64,000 nt of DNA, taken from Actinoplanes oblitus (lineage in GTDB: Bacteria; Actinomycetota; Actinomycetes; Mycobacteriales; Micromonosporaceae). Numbering within the stretch: the first letter of the stretch is position 1; every line of letters begins with the position of its first letter. Under the pieces are notes generated by a model, which was given only the letters and a program-made list of their open reading frames with translations, had not been told where the DNA came from and searched no databases. Location of the stretch: the NCBI RefSeq assembly GCF_030252345.1, contig NZ_CP126980.1, forward strand, positions 5,471,501 to 5,535,500. Direction: 5' to 3'. The position numbers were made by a program, and so were the translations under genes. Below are positions 24,172 to 32,213 of the stretch, in pieces.

Positions 24172-25757
24172 GGGGTGACCGCCACCAGGGCGTGCGGGAG
24201 TCGCGCCTCGAACACCGCGCCGTGCCCGTCGCCGGCCGGGGCGCTCAACCCGACGTCGCCGCCGAGCTGCCGGGCGGCCTGCCGGGCCAGCGCCAGCCCG
24301 AGTCCCCTGCCCTGTTCGCCGCAGGTGGTGACGCCGGCCGTGAAGACGGTCTCGCCGAGGTCCGCGGCGACCCCGTCGCCGGAGTCGACCACCGAGATGT
24401 GCAGGGCGTCGTCGTCGGAGAGCAGCGCCAGATCGACCCAGGCCGGTCGGCGGCCACCGCGGCGGGCCGCCTCCAGGGCGTTGTCGACCAGGATGCCGAG
24501 CACCGTGGTCACCTCCACCGGCGCGGTCACCCGGGTGCCGACCCAGCTGGTGTCGGACAGCGCCAGGCGTACGTCGCGCTCGGCCGCCTCGGCGGTCTTG
24601 GCGGCGACGAACGCCTGCAGGTACGGGTCGTCGACGGCGCCGACCGGACCGGCTGCGGCGATCGCCCCGCCCGCGACGGCGTGCAGATATTCCAGGGCCT
24701 CGTCGCGGTGGTCGTTCTGCAGCAGGCCGGAGAGCACGTGCAGCCGGTTGGCGAACTCATGTCGCGAGGCGCGCAGCGCGTTGCTGAGGGTGCGCACCGA
24801 GTCCAGCTCGCGGGTCACGTTCTCCAGGTCGGTACGGTCCCGCAGGGTCAGCACGCCGCCCAGGTCACGGCCGTCCCGGCGGACCTCGCGGTAGTTGACC
24901 ACCAGTACGCGGTCGCCGGCCACGGTGATCTCGTTGTCCGCCGCACGCCGCTCGAAGACGGCGACCAGCCCGGGTGGCAGGCCGGCCGCGGTGACCGGGG
25001 TGCCCGGCTCCGGTGCGGTGCCGAGCAGCCGTACCGCCTCCCGGTTGCACACGGTGACCCGGCCGGTCGCGTCGACTGCCAGCACACCTTCGCTGATGCC
25101 GCGCAGCACCGCTTCGCGTTCCCGGACCAGCTCGGCCAGGTCGGCCGGTTCCAGGCCCAGGGTCAGGCGCTTGAGACGGCGGCTGAGCAGCGCCGACCCG
25201 GCCACGCCGAGCAGCAGCGCGCATCCGGCGACGATGCCGGCGACGCCCAGTTGCTGCCACATGTACTCGCTGATGTCCGAGGCCCGGAAGCCGACGCTGA
25301 CCTCGCCGACGATGCTGCCGTCCGCGGCGCGCAGCGGTGTCTTGCCCCGGGCGGACAGGCCCAGGGTGCCGCGCTCGACACTGATCGTGTCGCGCCCGGC
25401 GAGCACCGCCGACGGGTCGGTGCTGACCGGTTCGTGCAGACGCTGCCGAATGGGGTGGGCGAGCCGGATCCCGTTCCGGTCGGTGATCACCACGAACAGC
25501 GCGCCGCTGGCCTTCTGCGCCGCCTCGGCGCGGGCCGGCAGCACTCCGCCCGGGTCACCGATCGCGGCGGCCGCCGGGATCGCCGGGTCGGCGGCCAGGG
25601 TGTGCGCGACGGCCAGCGCGCGGCTGCCGTACTGGTCGGTCAGCTCACGGTCGAAGAGCCAGCCGATCAGCGCGCAGCCCATCCCGAAGACGACCACGAG
25701 CAAGCCGACCTGCAGGGCCATGACCTGCCAGGCGAACGGAACGGGGCGGCGCAGCAT
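24168..25757 (-). CDS. CitA/DcuS-type sensor histidine kinase
   Basis: A 529-residue membrane kinase. Two hydrophobic helices (about 14-35 and 170-192) flank an extracytoplasmic PAS-like sensor domain, typical of CitA/DcuS proteins that sense citrate or dicarboxylates. A cytoplasmic PAS follows (about 215-310). The phosphoacceptor His is in RHEFANRLHVLSGLL, and the ATPase region has DNALEA, VVDSGDG and GRGLGLALARQ. The ATG was chosen because the first helix follows directly. It probably phosphorylates the coupled response regulator; the ligand is unknown. Confidence 0.9.
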   Translation of the reverse strand: MLRRPVPFAWQVMALQVGLLVVVFGMGCALIGWLFDRELTDQYGSRALAVAHTLAADPAIPAAAAIGDPGGVLPARAEAAQKASGALFVVITDRNGIRLAHPIRQRLHEPVSTDPSAVLAGRDTISVERGTLGLSARGKTPLRAADGSIVGEVSVGFRASDISEYMWQQLGVAGIVAGCALLLGVAGSALLSRRLKRLTLGLEPADLAELVREREAVLRGISEGVLAVDATGRVTVCNREAVRLLGTAPEPGTPVTAAGLPPGLVAVFERRAADNEITVAGDRVLVVNYREVRRDGRDLGGVLTLRDRTDLENVTRELDSVRTLSNALRASRHEFANRLHVLSGLLQNDHRDEALEYLHAVAGGAIAAAGPVGAVDDPYLQAFVAAKTAEAAERDVRLALSDTSWVGTRVTAPVEVTTVLGILVDNALEAARRGGRRPAWVDLALLSDDDALHISVVDSGDGVAADLGETVFTAGVTTCGEQGRGLGLALARQAARQLGGDVGLSAPAGDGHGAVFEARLPHALVAVTP

Positions 25758-25925
25758 GACGGCACTGTAACGCCGGTGACGGCCGTTCCGGCCGGTGAGC
25801 AGAACGCGCAATACGCGGTCAACGCGGCTTAGCGCCGCAAGGCCCACAAGGATTCCGGCCGGCGGCCGACCTTCCTAGGTTCTCCGCATCGGCTGGACCC
25901 ATCAACAGCCATGACGACGTACCAG

Positions 25926-25943
25926 TTAGGAGGCGTTCTCTTG
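25926..25943 (+). promoter_or_regulatory. strong ribosome-binding site deciding a TTG start
   Basis: TAGGAGG ends 8 bases before TTG at 25941. The in-frame ATG at 25911 lies upstream of this site and has no Shine-Dalgarno sequence, so the TTG is preferred. Confidence 0.7.
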
Positions 25944-26738
25944 ACGGTAATCGCGTTGCGGAACGCGACCAAGCGTTTCCCCGGCACCGGTGGCCAACCG
26001 CACACCGCCGTCCGGGACCTCACTCTGACCGTGGCGGCGGGCGAGTTCGTCGCCGTGGTCGGCCCGACCGGCTGCGGCAAGTCGACGACGTTGTCGCTGG
26101 TCTCCGGCCTCGAACCGCCGTCCAGCGGCGAGGTCGAGGTGGACGGGACGCCGGTGCGCGGCATCCCGGACGGGATCGGCTACATGTTCCAGGCCGACGC
26201 GGTGCTGCCCTGGCGCTCGGTGCTCGACAACGTCGCCGCCGGTCCGCGCTACCGGGGGCTGGCGAAGGCCGAGGCCCGGGCGAAGGCGATGGTCTGGGTC
26301 GAGCGGGTCGGGCTGGCCAGGTTCGCCGCCTACTACCCGCACCAGCTCTCCGGCGGCATGCGCAAGCGGGTCGCGCTGGCCCAGACACTGGTCAACGAGC
26401 CGCGGATCCTGCTGATGGACGAGCCGTTCAGCGCGCTCGACGTCCAGACCCGCCAGCTGATGCAGGACGAGTTGCTGCGGCTGTGGCAGGGCACCGGCGC
26501 GGCGGTCATCTTCGTCACCCACGACCTGGAGGAGGCGATCGCGCTCGCCGACCGGGTGGTGGTGATGACCTCCAGCCCGGCCACCATCAAGGCGGTCTTC
26601 GACGTGCCGCTGGACCGTCCCCGCGACGTCGAGGAGATCCGGATGACGCCCGAGTTCACCGCCACCTACCGCGAGATCTGGGAGAGCTTGCGCGACGAGG
26701 TCGCCCGCGCCCGGACGGAGGCCGGCCATGCAGGCTGA
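25941..26738 (+). CDS. NitT/TauT-type ABC transporter ATP-binding protein
   Basis: A 265-residue ATPase of the SsuB/TauB/ThiZ class. Walker A is GPTGCGKST, the signature is LSGGMRKRV, Walker B is ILLMDEPFSALD and the switch histidine is in VTHDLEEAI. It would power import of a small molecule captured by the binding protein encoded two genes on. It starts at TTG. It overlaps the permease gene by 11 bases and is divergent from the CitA/CitB-type two-component system, which may regulate it. Confidence 0.92.
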   Translation: MTVIALRNATKRFPGTGGQPHTAVRDLTLTVAAGEFVAVVGPTGCGKSTTLSLVSGLEPPSSGEVEVDGTPVRGIPDGIGYMFQADAVLPWRSVLDNVAAGPRYRGLAKAEARAKAMVWVERVGLARFAAYYPHQLSGGMRKRVALAQTLVNEPRILLMDEPFSALDVQTRQLMQDELLRLWQGTGAAVIFVTHDLEEAIALADRVVVMTSSPATIKAVFDVPLDRPRDVEEIRMTPEFTATYREIWESLRDEVARARTEAGHAG

Positions 26739-27579
26739 GATGACCGTCGCGCCCGACATCACCGCCGAGCGGGTCCGGAAGCCGGCGAATCGGCGTACCA
26801 AAATGTGGGTTGTCCGGTGTGCTCTGGTGGTGGTCTGGCTCGGCAGCTGGGAGCTGGCCGCGACCCACTGGATCGACCCGTTCTTCTATTCCAAGCCGTC
26901 GGCGATCGCGGACCGGCTGGCCGACTGGTTCACCGTCGGTACCGCGTTCGGATCGGTCTGGACGCAGCTGTCGGTCACCCTCGAGGAGTCGGTGCTCGGC
27001 TTCCTGATCGGCGCGGTGGCCGGCGTGGTGCTGGGCATCCTGCTCGGCCGGGCCCGGTTCGCCGCCGAGGTGGCCGCGCCGTTCATCAAGGCGGCCAACG
27101 CGGTGCCCCGGATCGTGCTCGCGTCGCTGTTCATCATCTGGTTCGGTTTCGGCCTGACCTCCAAGGTCGCCACCGCCGTCGTACTGGTCTTCTTCGCGGT
27201 GTTCTTCAACGCCTTCCAGGGCGCCCGCGAGGTGGACCGCAACCTGGTCGACAACGCCCGGATCCTGGGCGCCTCGCGGATGCGGGTGCTCACCTCGATC
27301 GTCGTTCCCAGCGCCACCAGCTGGATCTTCGCCTCGCTGCACGCCGCCTTCGGCTTCGCGCTGATCGGCGCGGTCGTCGGCGAGTACGCCGGCGCCGACA
27401 AGGGCCTGGGCCTGCTCATCGCGAACGCCCAGGGCACCTTCGACGCGGCCGGCATCTACGCCGGAATGATCGTCATCACCGTCGTCGCGCTGCTCGCCGA
27501 GTGGCTGCTCACGCTGCTGGAGAACCGGCTTCTCCGCTGGCGTCCCCCGGTCCGATCCCTGGGAGAACAACGTGCGTAA
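26728..27579 (+). CDS. NitT/TauT-type ABC transporter permease
   Basis: A 283-residue integral membrane protein with about six helices and the EAA-type loop that contacts the ATPase (VDNARILGASRMRVLTSIVV, about residues 178-197). It matches SsuC/TauC-like permeases. Its coding sequence overlaps both neighbours, so the three genes form a coupled operon. The substrate class (sulfonates, thiamine precursors, nitrate and others) cannot be decided from sequence. Confidence 0.9.
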   Translation: MQAEMTVAPDITAERVRKPANRRTKMWVVRCALVVVWLGSWELAATHWIDPFFYSKPSAIADRLADWFTVGTAFGSVWTQLSVTLEESVLGFLIGAVAGVVLGILLGRARFAAEVAAPFIKAANAVPRIVLASLFIIWFGFGLTSKVATAVVLVFFAVFFNAFQGAREVDRNLVDNARILGASRMRVLTSIVVPSATSWIFASLHAAFGFALIGAVVGEYAGADKGLGLLIANAQGTFDAAGIYAGMIVITVVALLAEWLLTLLENRLLRWRPPVRSLGEQRA

Positions 27580-28603
27580 GTTCCTCGCTGTCACCGCCGT
27601 CGCCGCGCTCGCCCTCACCGGCTGCCGTGGCACCAGCCCCGACGACGCCGCGTCCGGTGCCTCGGCCGGACCGATCAAGATCATGGTCGGCGGGATCGAC
27701 AAGGTGATCTACATGCCGGCCAAGCTGACCGAGCAACTCGGTGGATTCGCCGCCGAAGGCCTGGACGTGCGGCTGCTCACCGAGCCGTCCGGCGCGAACG
27801 CGGAGAACGTGCTGATCGCCGGCGACGTGCAGGGTGTGGTCGGGTTCTACGACCACACCATCGACCTGCAGACCAAGGGCAAGTGCATCACCGGGGTGGT
27901 GCAGTTCGCCGATGTGCCCGGCGAGGTGGAGATCGTCGCCGCCGGCCAGGCCGCCACGCTGACCGGTCCGGCGGACTTCAAGGGACACAAGCTGGGTGTC
28001 ACCAGTCCCGGCTCGTCGACCGACTTCCTGACCCAGTACCTGGCCACCAAGGGCGGCCTGACCAGCGCGGACTACACGACTGTCAAGGCCGGCGCCGGGC
28101 AGACGTTCATCGCCGCCATCGACAACGGCGGGATCGACGCCGGGATGACCACCGACCCGACAGCCGCCAAACTGCTCACCACCGGCAAGGGCAAGATCCT
28201 GCTGGACATGCGTACCGAGCAGGGCACCCGGGCCGCGCTCGGCGGGCTCTACCCGGCCAGCTCGCTCTACATGGACTGCGCCTGGGTGGACGGCCACCGG
28301 GCGCAGGTGCAGAAGCTGGCGAACGCGCTGGTCAAGACGCTGCGCTGGATCAAGGGGCACAGTGCCGAGGAGATCGCCGCCAAGATGCCGGCGGAGTACG
28401 CGGCCGGTGACCCGAAGCTGTACGCCAAGGCCGTGCACGACAGCGCCGGCATGTTCAACGGCGATGGGCTGATGAAGGAGGAGGGCGCCAGGAACGTCCT
28501 CGAGGTGCTCAGCCAGTTCTCCCCGAACGTCAAGGGCAAGAAGGACCAGGTCGACCTGAGCAAGACGTACACCACCGAGTTCACCTCGAAGGTGGCCGGC
28601 TGA
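27572..28603 (+). CDS. NMT1/THI5-like ABC substrate-binding lipoprotein
   Basis: A 343-residue lipoprotein: signal VRKFLAVTAVAALALTGC with lipobox L-T-G-C (Cys18). The mature protein has the NMT1/TauA-like fold, with MVGGIDKVIYMPAKLTEQLG at the N-terminal lobe and VTSPGSSTDFLTQYLA in the second. It would capture the substrate outside the cell and deliver it to the permease. The GTG overlaps the permease stop by 8 bases and is preceded by GGGAGA. Confidence 0.9.
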   Translation: MRKFLAVTAVAALALTGCRGTSPDDAASGASAGPIKIMVGGIDKVIYMPAKLTEQLGGFAAEGLDVRLLTEPSGANAENVLIAGDVQGVVGFYDHTIDLQTKGKCITGVVQFADVPGEVEIVAAGQAATLTGPADFKGHKLGVTSPGSSTDFLTQYLATKGGLTSADYTTVKAGAGQTFIAAIDNGGIDAGMTTDPTAAKLLTTGKGKILLDMRTEQGTRAALGGLYPASSLYMDCAWVDGHRAQVQKLANALVKTLRWIKGHSAEEIAAKMPAEYAAGDPKLYAKAVHDSAGMFNGDGLMKEEGARNVLEVLSQFSPNVKGKKDQVDLSKTYTTEFTSKVAG

Positions 28604-28774
28604 CGGAGTTCCGGATGGCCCGCGCCGGCGTCTTCGGATGTCCGGGCGGGCTGCCCGGCGGCCCAGGTCGGCGATCGGCGGCTGGCCGCGCGGGCGGTGG
28701 CCCGGGCTCGGCTCTGATCCGTCGCGGTCGGCGATCGATGTGCCCTCGATGCCGCACTCGCCCGGCCACGGTCC

Positions 28775-28780
28775 TACCGT
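28775..28780 (+). promoter_or_regulatory. -10 box of the small membrane protein gene
   Basis: TACCGT lies 7 bases before the ATG at 28788, the same spacing as at the GNAT, LysR and methyltransferase genes, suggesting leaderless transcription. Confidence 0.35.
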
Positions 28781-28787
28781 GGTGACC

Positions 28788-28979
28788 ATGGACACCCGAG
28801 AACGACGGATCGACACCGCCCGGATCCTCGGCACCATCGCCGTGGTCGTCGGCCTTCTGATCACTGTCGTCGGCCTCGTCACCGACAGCACGCCCGCCAA
28901 GGGCTATTTCTTCGCCGGGATGCTGGTGTTCACCGGGATCGGGCTGCGCATCGAGGCCGCCGTGACCGACCGTCGCTGA
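28788..28979 (+). CDS. small two-helix membrane protein
   Basis: A 63-residue protein with a short charged N-terminus (MDTRERRID) and two predicted membrane helices (about 12-32 and 38-55), ending in a basic tail. Small proteins of this form are common in actinomycetes and have no assigned role. The start is supported by a -10 box 7 bases upstream; a longer in-frame extension has no such support and an atypical composition. Confidence 0.55.
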   Translation: MDTRERRIDTARILGTIAVVVGLLITVVGLVTDSTPAKGYFFAGMLVFTGIGLRIEAAVTDRR

Positions 28980-29075
28980 GATGAGCCGGGCAGCCGGCCC
29001 CCAGGCCGCGCTGCGCCGCCAAGGGCGACAACTTCGAGTCTTCGTCGGTCCGTGGGCGTCGCAGCGCACCTCGGG

Positions 29076-30779
29076 TTACCGGCGCGCGTCCCGCCGCCGT
29101 TGCTGGTGGGCGGCGGCCAGGATGAGGTAACCGCTGGCGGTCCAGGTGTAGGCCCGGTCCCGCAGCCCGGCGCCGGTCTCGGCGTCGAAGTTCTCGGCGA
29201 AGCCGGACTTCTCGCACAGCGCCCGGAAGCGCTCGCTGACCGTGTCGGCGAGCCCGGCATGGCCGGCCCGGCGCAGGCCGTCCTCGATGAGGACGGTGGC
29301 CGGAGCCCAGATCGGGCCGCGCCAGTAACCGTCCGCGAGGTAGCCCGGTGACGCGATCGGCTCGGTGGCCAGGCCGTGGGCGGTGAGGTGCGACTCGATA
29401 CGCACGGCCAGTGCGGCGCTGAGGTGCTCGGGCAGGTCGTCACCGAGGACGATCGGCATCAGGTCGAGCAGGCTGGAACTGGCGCGCAGGTCTCCGGTGC
29501 GGGTGGACCGGGAGACGAACGCGCAGTCTTGCCACAACTCGTCGAGCAGCGCCGTGCGTATCGAGGTGGCGGTCGCCTCCCAGGTCGCGGCGTCGGCGGG
29601 GCGGTCCAGGTCGCGGGCCAGCGCGGCCAGTTCGCGCAGCTGGAGGACGAGGAACGCGTTGAGGTCCCCGGTCTCGATGACCCGGTCCCCGTCGAAGGTC
29701 GTCGCGTTGTCCCAGCCGCTGTCGTTGCCGTGCTGGTAGTGCGCCAGCCGGCGGCCGGGCGCGCGCCGGTGGTCGAGCCAGAACCGGGTCCAGGCGGCGA
29801 GCCGCTGGTACGCCTGGCTCAACTGGCCGGGGTCGAGGTGCAGCCGTTCCCGGAGCCGGCGCAGCGCCCAGCCGTGGATGGGTGGCTTGACGAAGTTGTG
29901 GAGCACTTCGGAGTGGGTGATCGAGTCGGGCAGCGCGCCGGTCGGGTCCTGGTGGTCGAAGGGCAGGTGGAACTGGTCCCAGGCCAGGTCGGGCACGCCC
30001 GCGGCGAGAGCGAGGGCGTTGAAGCAGTGGTCCCAGCTCCAGACCTTGTCCATCCAGTGCTTGGACATCAGGACGCCCGGCCGGCCCAGGAAGCCGGCCG
30101 GGTCGACGGTGGCCGACCACATCACGTAGGCGGCGAGTTCGGCGGCCGGGGTCTCGGCGTCACGCCACGGCGCGACGGCGTCCGCGAAACCGGTGAACTC
30201 TCGGGCGGTCGCGGCGACGACGTCGTCGAAACCGCCGGTGGCGGCGAACGGCGGCCGGCCGGTCCGGTACTCCTCGATCGCGATCTCCCAGGGCTGCCCG
30301 GCGGGCAGGGTGAGGTGGCGGTCCCCGGCACCGAGGGCTTCCAGCCCGGCCGCCTCGGTGATCGCGCCGGTCAGGACGGTGATCCGGTAGCGGCGGCCGG
30401 TCTCGTAGGAGGTCAGCACATAGCCGCCGGCCACCGGATCCTGGAACAGGTAGCTGCCGGTGAACGGGGTCAGGGCACCGGCGGCCACCTGGACGCGCAG
30501 ACCCAGCCCGGCGCCGCGCAGGCGGATCGTGTCGGCCCTCTGGTAGGCCGCGTCGATGCGCCCGTCGTCGCTCGTCCAGGTGAGCCGGGCGGGTGTCGCG
30601 GTGATCCGGGTGTCGGCCCGGGCGTCCGCGTGCTGGGGCAGGAACCGCAGGACGGGGTGCATGCCGGTCTGGTGGGAGACCAGGTGCAGGTCGTCGGCGT
30701 AGGTCTTCTCGGCGATGACCGGGGAGATGTCGAACCACGATCCGCGGTAGGAGAAGGGGATGTCCTGGATGGCGTACAC
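29076..30779 (-). CDS. GH63-like glycoside hydrolase (glucosylglycerate/mannosylglycerate hydrolase type)
   Basis: A 567-residue cytoplasmic (alpha/alpha)6-barrel hydrolase. Conserved segments are MDKVWSWDHCFNALAL, DPTGALPDSITHS, HGNDSGWDNATTFDG, GYWRGPIWAPA and ENFDAETGAGLRDRAYTW, which match the GH63/mannosylglycerate-hydrolase group. An N-terminal beta-sandwich (about 10-220) precedes the barrel. No signal peptide is seen, so the substrate is probably an intracellular glycoside. The GTG was chosen because the conserved beta-domain begins there. A LacI-type operator lies just upstream and a LacI gene is divergent. Confidence 0.82.
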   Translation of the reverse strand: MYAIQDIPFSYRGSWFDISPVIAEKTYADDLHLVSHQTGMHPVLRFLPQHADARADTRITATPARLTWTSDDGRIDAAYQRADTIRLRGAGLGLRVQVAAGALTPFTGSYLFQDPVAGGYVLTSYETGRRYRITVLTGAITEAAGLEALGAGDRHLTLPAGQPWEIAIEEYRTGRPPFAATGGFDDVVAATAREFTGFADAVAPWRDAETPAAELAAYVMWSATVDPAGFLGRPGVLMSKHWMDKVWSWDHCFNALALAAGVPDLAWDQFHLPFDHQDPTGALPDSITHSEVLHNFVKPPIHGWALRRLRERLHLDPGQLSQAYQRLAAWTRFWLDHRRAPGRRLAHYQHGNDSGWDNATTFDGDRVIETGDLNAFLVLQLRELAALARDLDRPADAATWEATATSIRTALLDELWQDCAFVSRSTRTGDLRASSSLLDLMPIVLGDDLPEHLSAALAVRIESHLTAHGLATEPIASPGYLADGYWRGPIWAPATVLIEDGLRRAGHAGLADTVSERFRALCEKSGFAENFDAETGAGLRDRAYTWTASGYLILAAAHQQRRRDARR

Positions 30780-30917
30780 GGTGCCTGCCTTCGTGGGTAC
30801 GGGTGTGCCGGTCAGTCCTCGACGGTGGCGGGGATGCGGGCGATCACGGCGGTGGCCGCCCGGCGTGCTCGATGGCGATCGCGCATGAGGTTGGCCCCCT
30901 TCTCGAGTGCCGTGAGC

Positions 30918-30929
30918 GAATCGGTTCGA
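30918..30929. promoter_or_regulatory. LacI-type operator 1
   Basis: CGAATCGGTTCG, a near-perfect dyad, lies about 20 bases downstream of the -10 box of the GH63-like gene. The surrounding bases (AGCGAATCGGTTCGACGACG) closely match operator 2, 120 bases away. Confidence 0.75.
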
Positions 30930-30947
30930 CGACGCGATTCGACGGCA

Positions 30948-30976
30948 CAGTAGGGCCACCCACGTGTCCTAGTCAA
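30948..30976 (-). promoter_or_regulatory. promoter of the GH63-like gene
   Basis: On the minus strand, TTGACT (30976-30971) and TACTGT (30953-30948) are separated by 17 bases. Operator 1 lies just downstream, where a bound repressor would block transcription. Confidence 0.6.
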
Positions 30977-31003
30977 GCATCTACAAGCGCAAACGGGACG
31001 GTA

Positions 31004-31031
31004 TTGACACCTGTCATTGCGGGCCCATACT
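31004..31031 (+). promoter_or_regulatory. promoter of the LacI gene
   Basis: TTGACA (31004-31009), a 16-base spacer, then CATACT (31026-31031). Operator 2 starts 6 bases later, overlapping the expected transcription start, so the repressor should control its own gene. Confidence 0.65.
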
Positions 31032-31037
31032 GGCAAA

Positions 31038-31049
31038 CGAATCGGTTCG
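31038..31049. promoter_or_regulatory. LacI-type operator 2
   Basis: A second exact CGAATCGGTTCG, again followed by A-x-GA-x-GCG as at operator 1. The two sites bracket the divergent promoters. Confidence 0.75.
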
Positions 31050-31104
31050 ATGATGCGTGCCGATCGGCGGTGCGTCATGATGAGCTGCGCGCAAGGAGGT
31101 CCAG

Positions 31105-32118
31105 ATGAACATCGGCGAGATCGCCCGCCGGGCTGGGGTGTCCCGCAGCACCGTCTCGTACGCCCTCAGCGGCAAACGGCCGGTGACCGAGGAGACCAAG
31201 CGGCGCATCCAGGCGGTGATCGACGAGCTGGACTACCGGCCCAACGCCGCCGCCCGGGCGCTCAAGGAGGGCCGTACCCGCACGCTCGGGCTGGTCATCC
31301 CGCCGGCCGGCGCCCGGCTGACCGACATGCAGCTCGGCTTCGTCGCCAGCGTCGTGGAGGCGGCCGCCCGCGCCGACCTCGACGTGCTGCTCTCCCCCTC
31401 CGGCGGCGACCACGACCGCTCGTTCGAACGCATCGTCAGCGGCCGCCGCGTCGACGGAGCGATCCTCATGGAGATCCGGCTCGAGGACGAACGTGTCGCC
31501 CGGCTCCAGCAGACCGGACTGCCGTTCGTCACCATCGGGCACACCTCGAACCCGCACGGCACCTGCTGGGTGGACGTCGACTACGGCACCCTGATCGCCC
31601 GGTGCGTGCACCACCTGGCCGACCTCGGGCACCGCTGGATCGCGCTGATCAACCGCTCCGCCGAGCTGGTCGCCGCCGGTTACGGACCGGCGCACCGGGC
31701 CCTGGCCGGCTTCACCGAGGCCGCCGTCCAGCGCGATCTGCGCGGCATCACGCTGACCTGCGGTGATGACCCCATTGCCGGGGAGACGTGCATCGAACAA
31801 CTCCGGCAGGACCATCCCGAGATCACCGCAGTGGTCACCCTCAACGAGGCAGCGCTGCCCGGCATCCAGCGCGGACTGGAACGCGCCGGCGTCCGCATCC
31901 CGCAGGACTTCTCCATCGCCGGTGTCGCCGCCCGCCACTGGGCCGAGGACTTCCGGCCCCAGCTGACCGCCGCCGACGTGCCCACCCTGGAGATGGGCGC
32001 CAGCGCCGTCGACCTGCTGCTGGAACGCATCGCGGCACCCGGCGCGCCGGCCCGGCACCTGCTGCTCACGCCGCCGATCTCGCTGCGCGCCAGCACCGGA
32101 CCGGCACCCACGCGCTAG
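31105..32118 (+). CDS. LacI family transcriptional regulator
   Basis: A 337-residue repressor. The N-terminal HTH (IGEIARRAGVSRSTVSYALS) and hinge helix (RPNAAARALKEGRT) are typical LacI-family elements; a periplasmic-binding-protein-like sugar domain (about 60-335) follows. AAGGAGG precedes the ATG. It probably controls the divergent GH63-like gene, its own promoter and perhaps the downstream GH39-like gene through the two CGAATCGGTTCG sites. The inducing sugar is unknown. Confidence 0.93.
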   Translation: MNIGEIARRAGVSRSTVSYALSGKRPVTEETKRRIQAVIDELDYRPNAAARALKEGRTRTLGLVIPPAGARLTDMQLGFVASVVEAAARADLDVLLSPSGGDHDRSFERIVSGRRVDGAILMEIRLEDERVARLQQTGLPFVTIGHTSNPHGTCWVDVDYGTLIARCVHHLADLGHRWIALINRSAELVAAGYGPAHRALAGFTEAAVQRDLRGITLTCGDDPIAGETCIEQLRQDHPEITAVVTLNEAALPGIQRGLERAGVRIPQDFSIAGVAARHWAEDFRPQLTAADVPTLEMGASAVDLLLERIAAPGAPARHLLLTPPISLRASTGPAPTR

Positions 32119-32213
32119 TCGCGCACCTTGATTCCCGGGACGAGCCGACCGGCTCCTCCCGCGATGTCCCCTGCCCTTCTCCGGATCCCCGGACCCGCCC
32201 GCGAAGGACCGCC

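Noticed and set aside
25820..25911. Small hairpins before the NitT/TauT-type operon considered as a riboswitch
   Set aside because: Only short stems, and none of the conserved thiamine-riboswitch core elements could be found.
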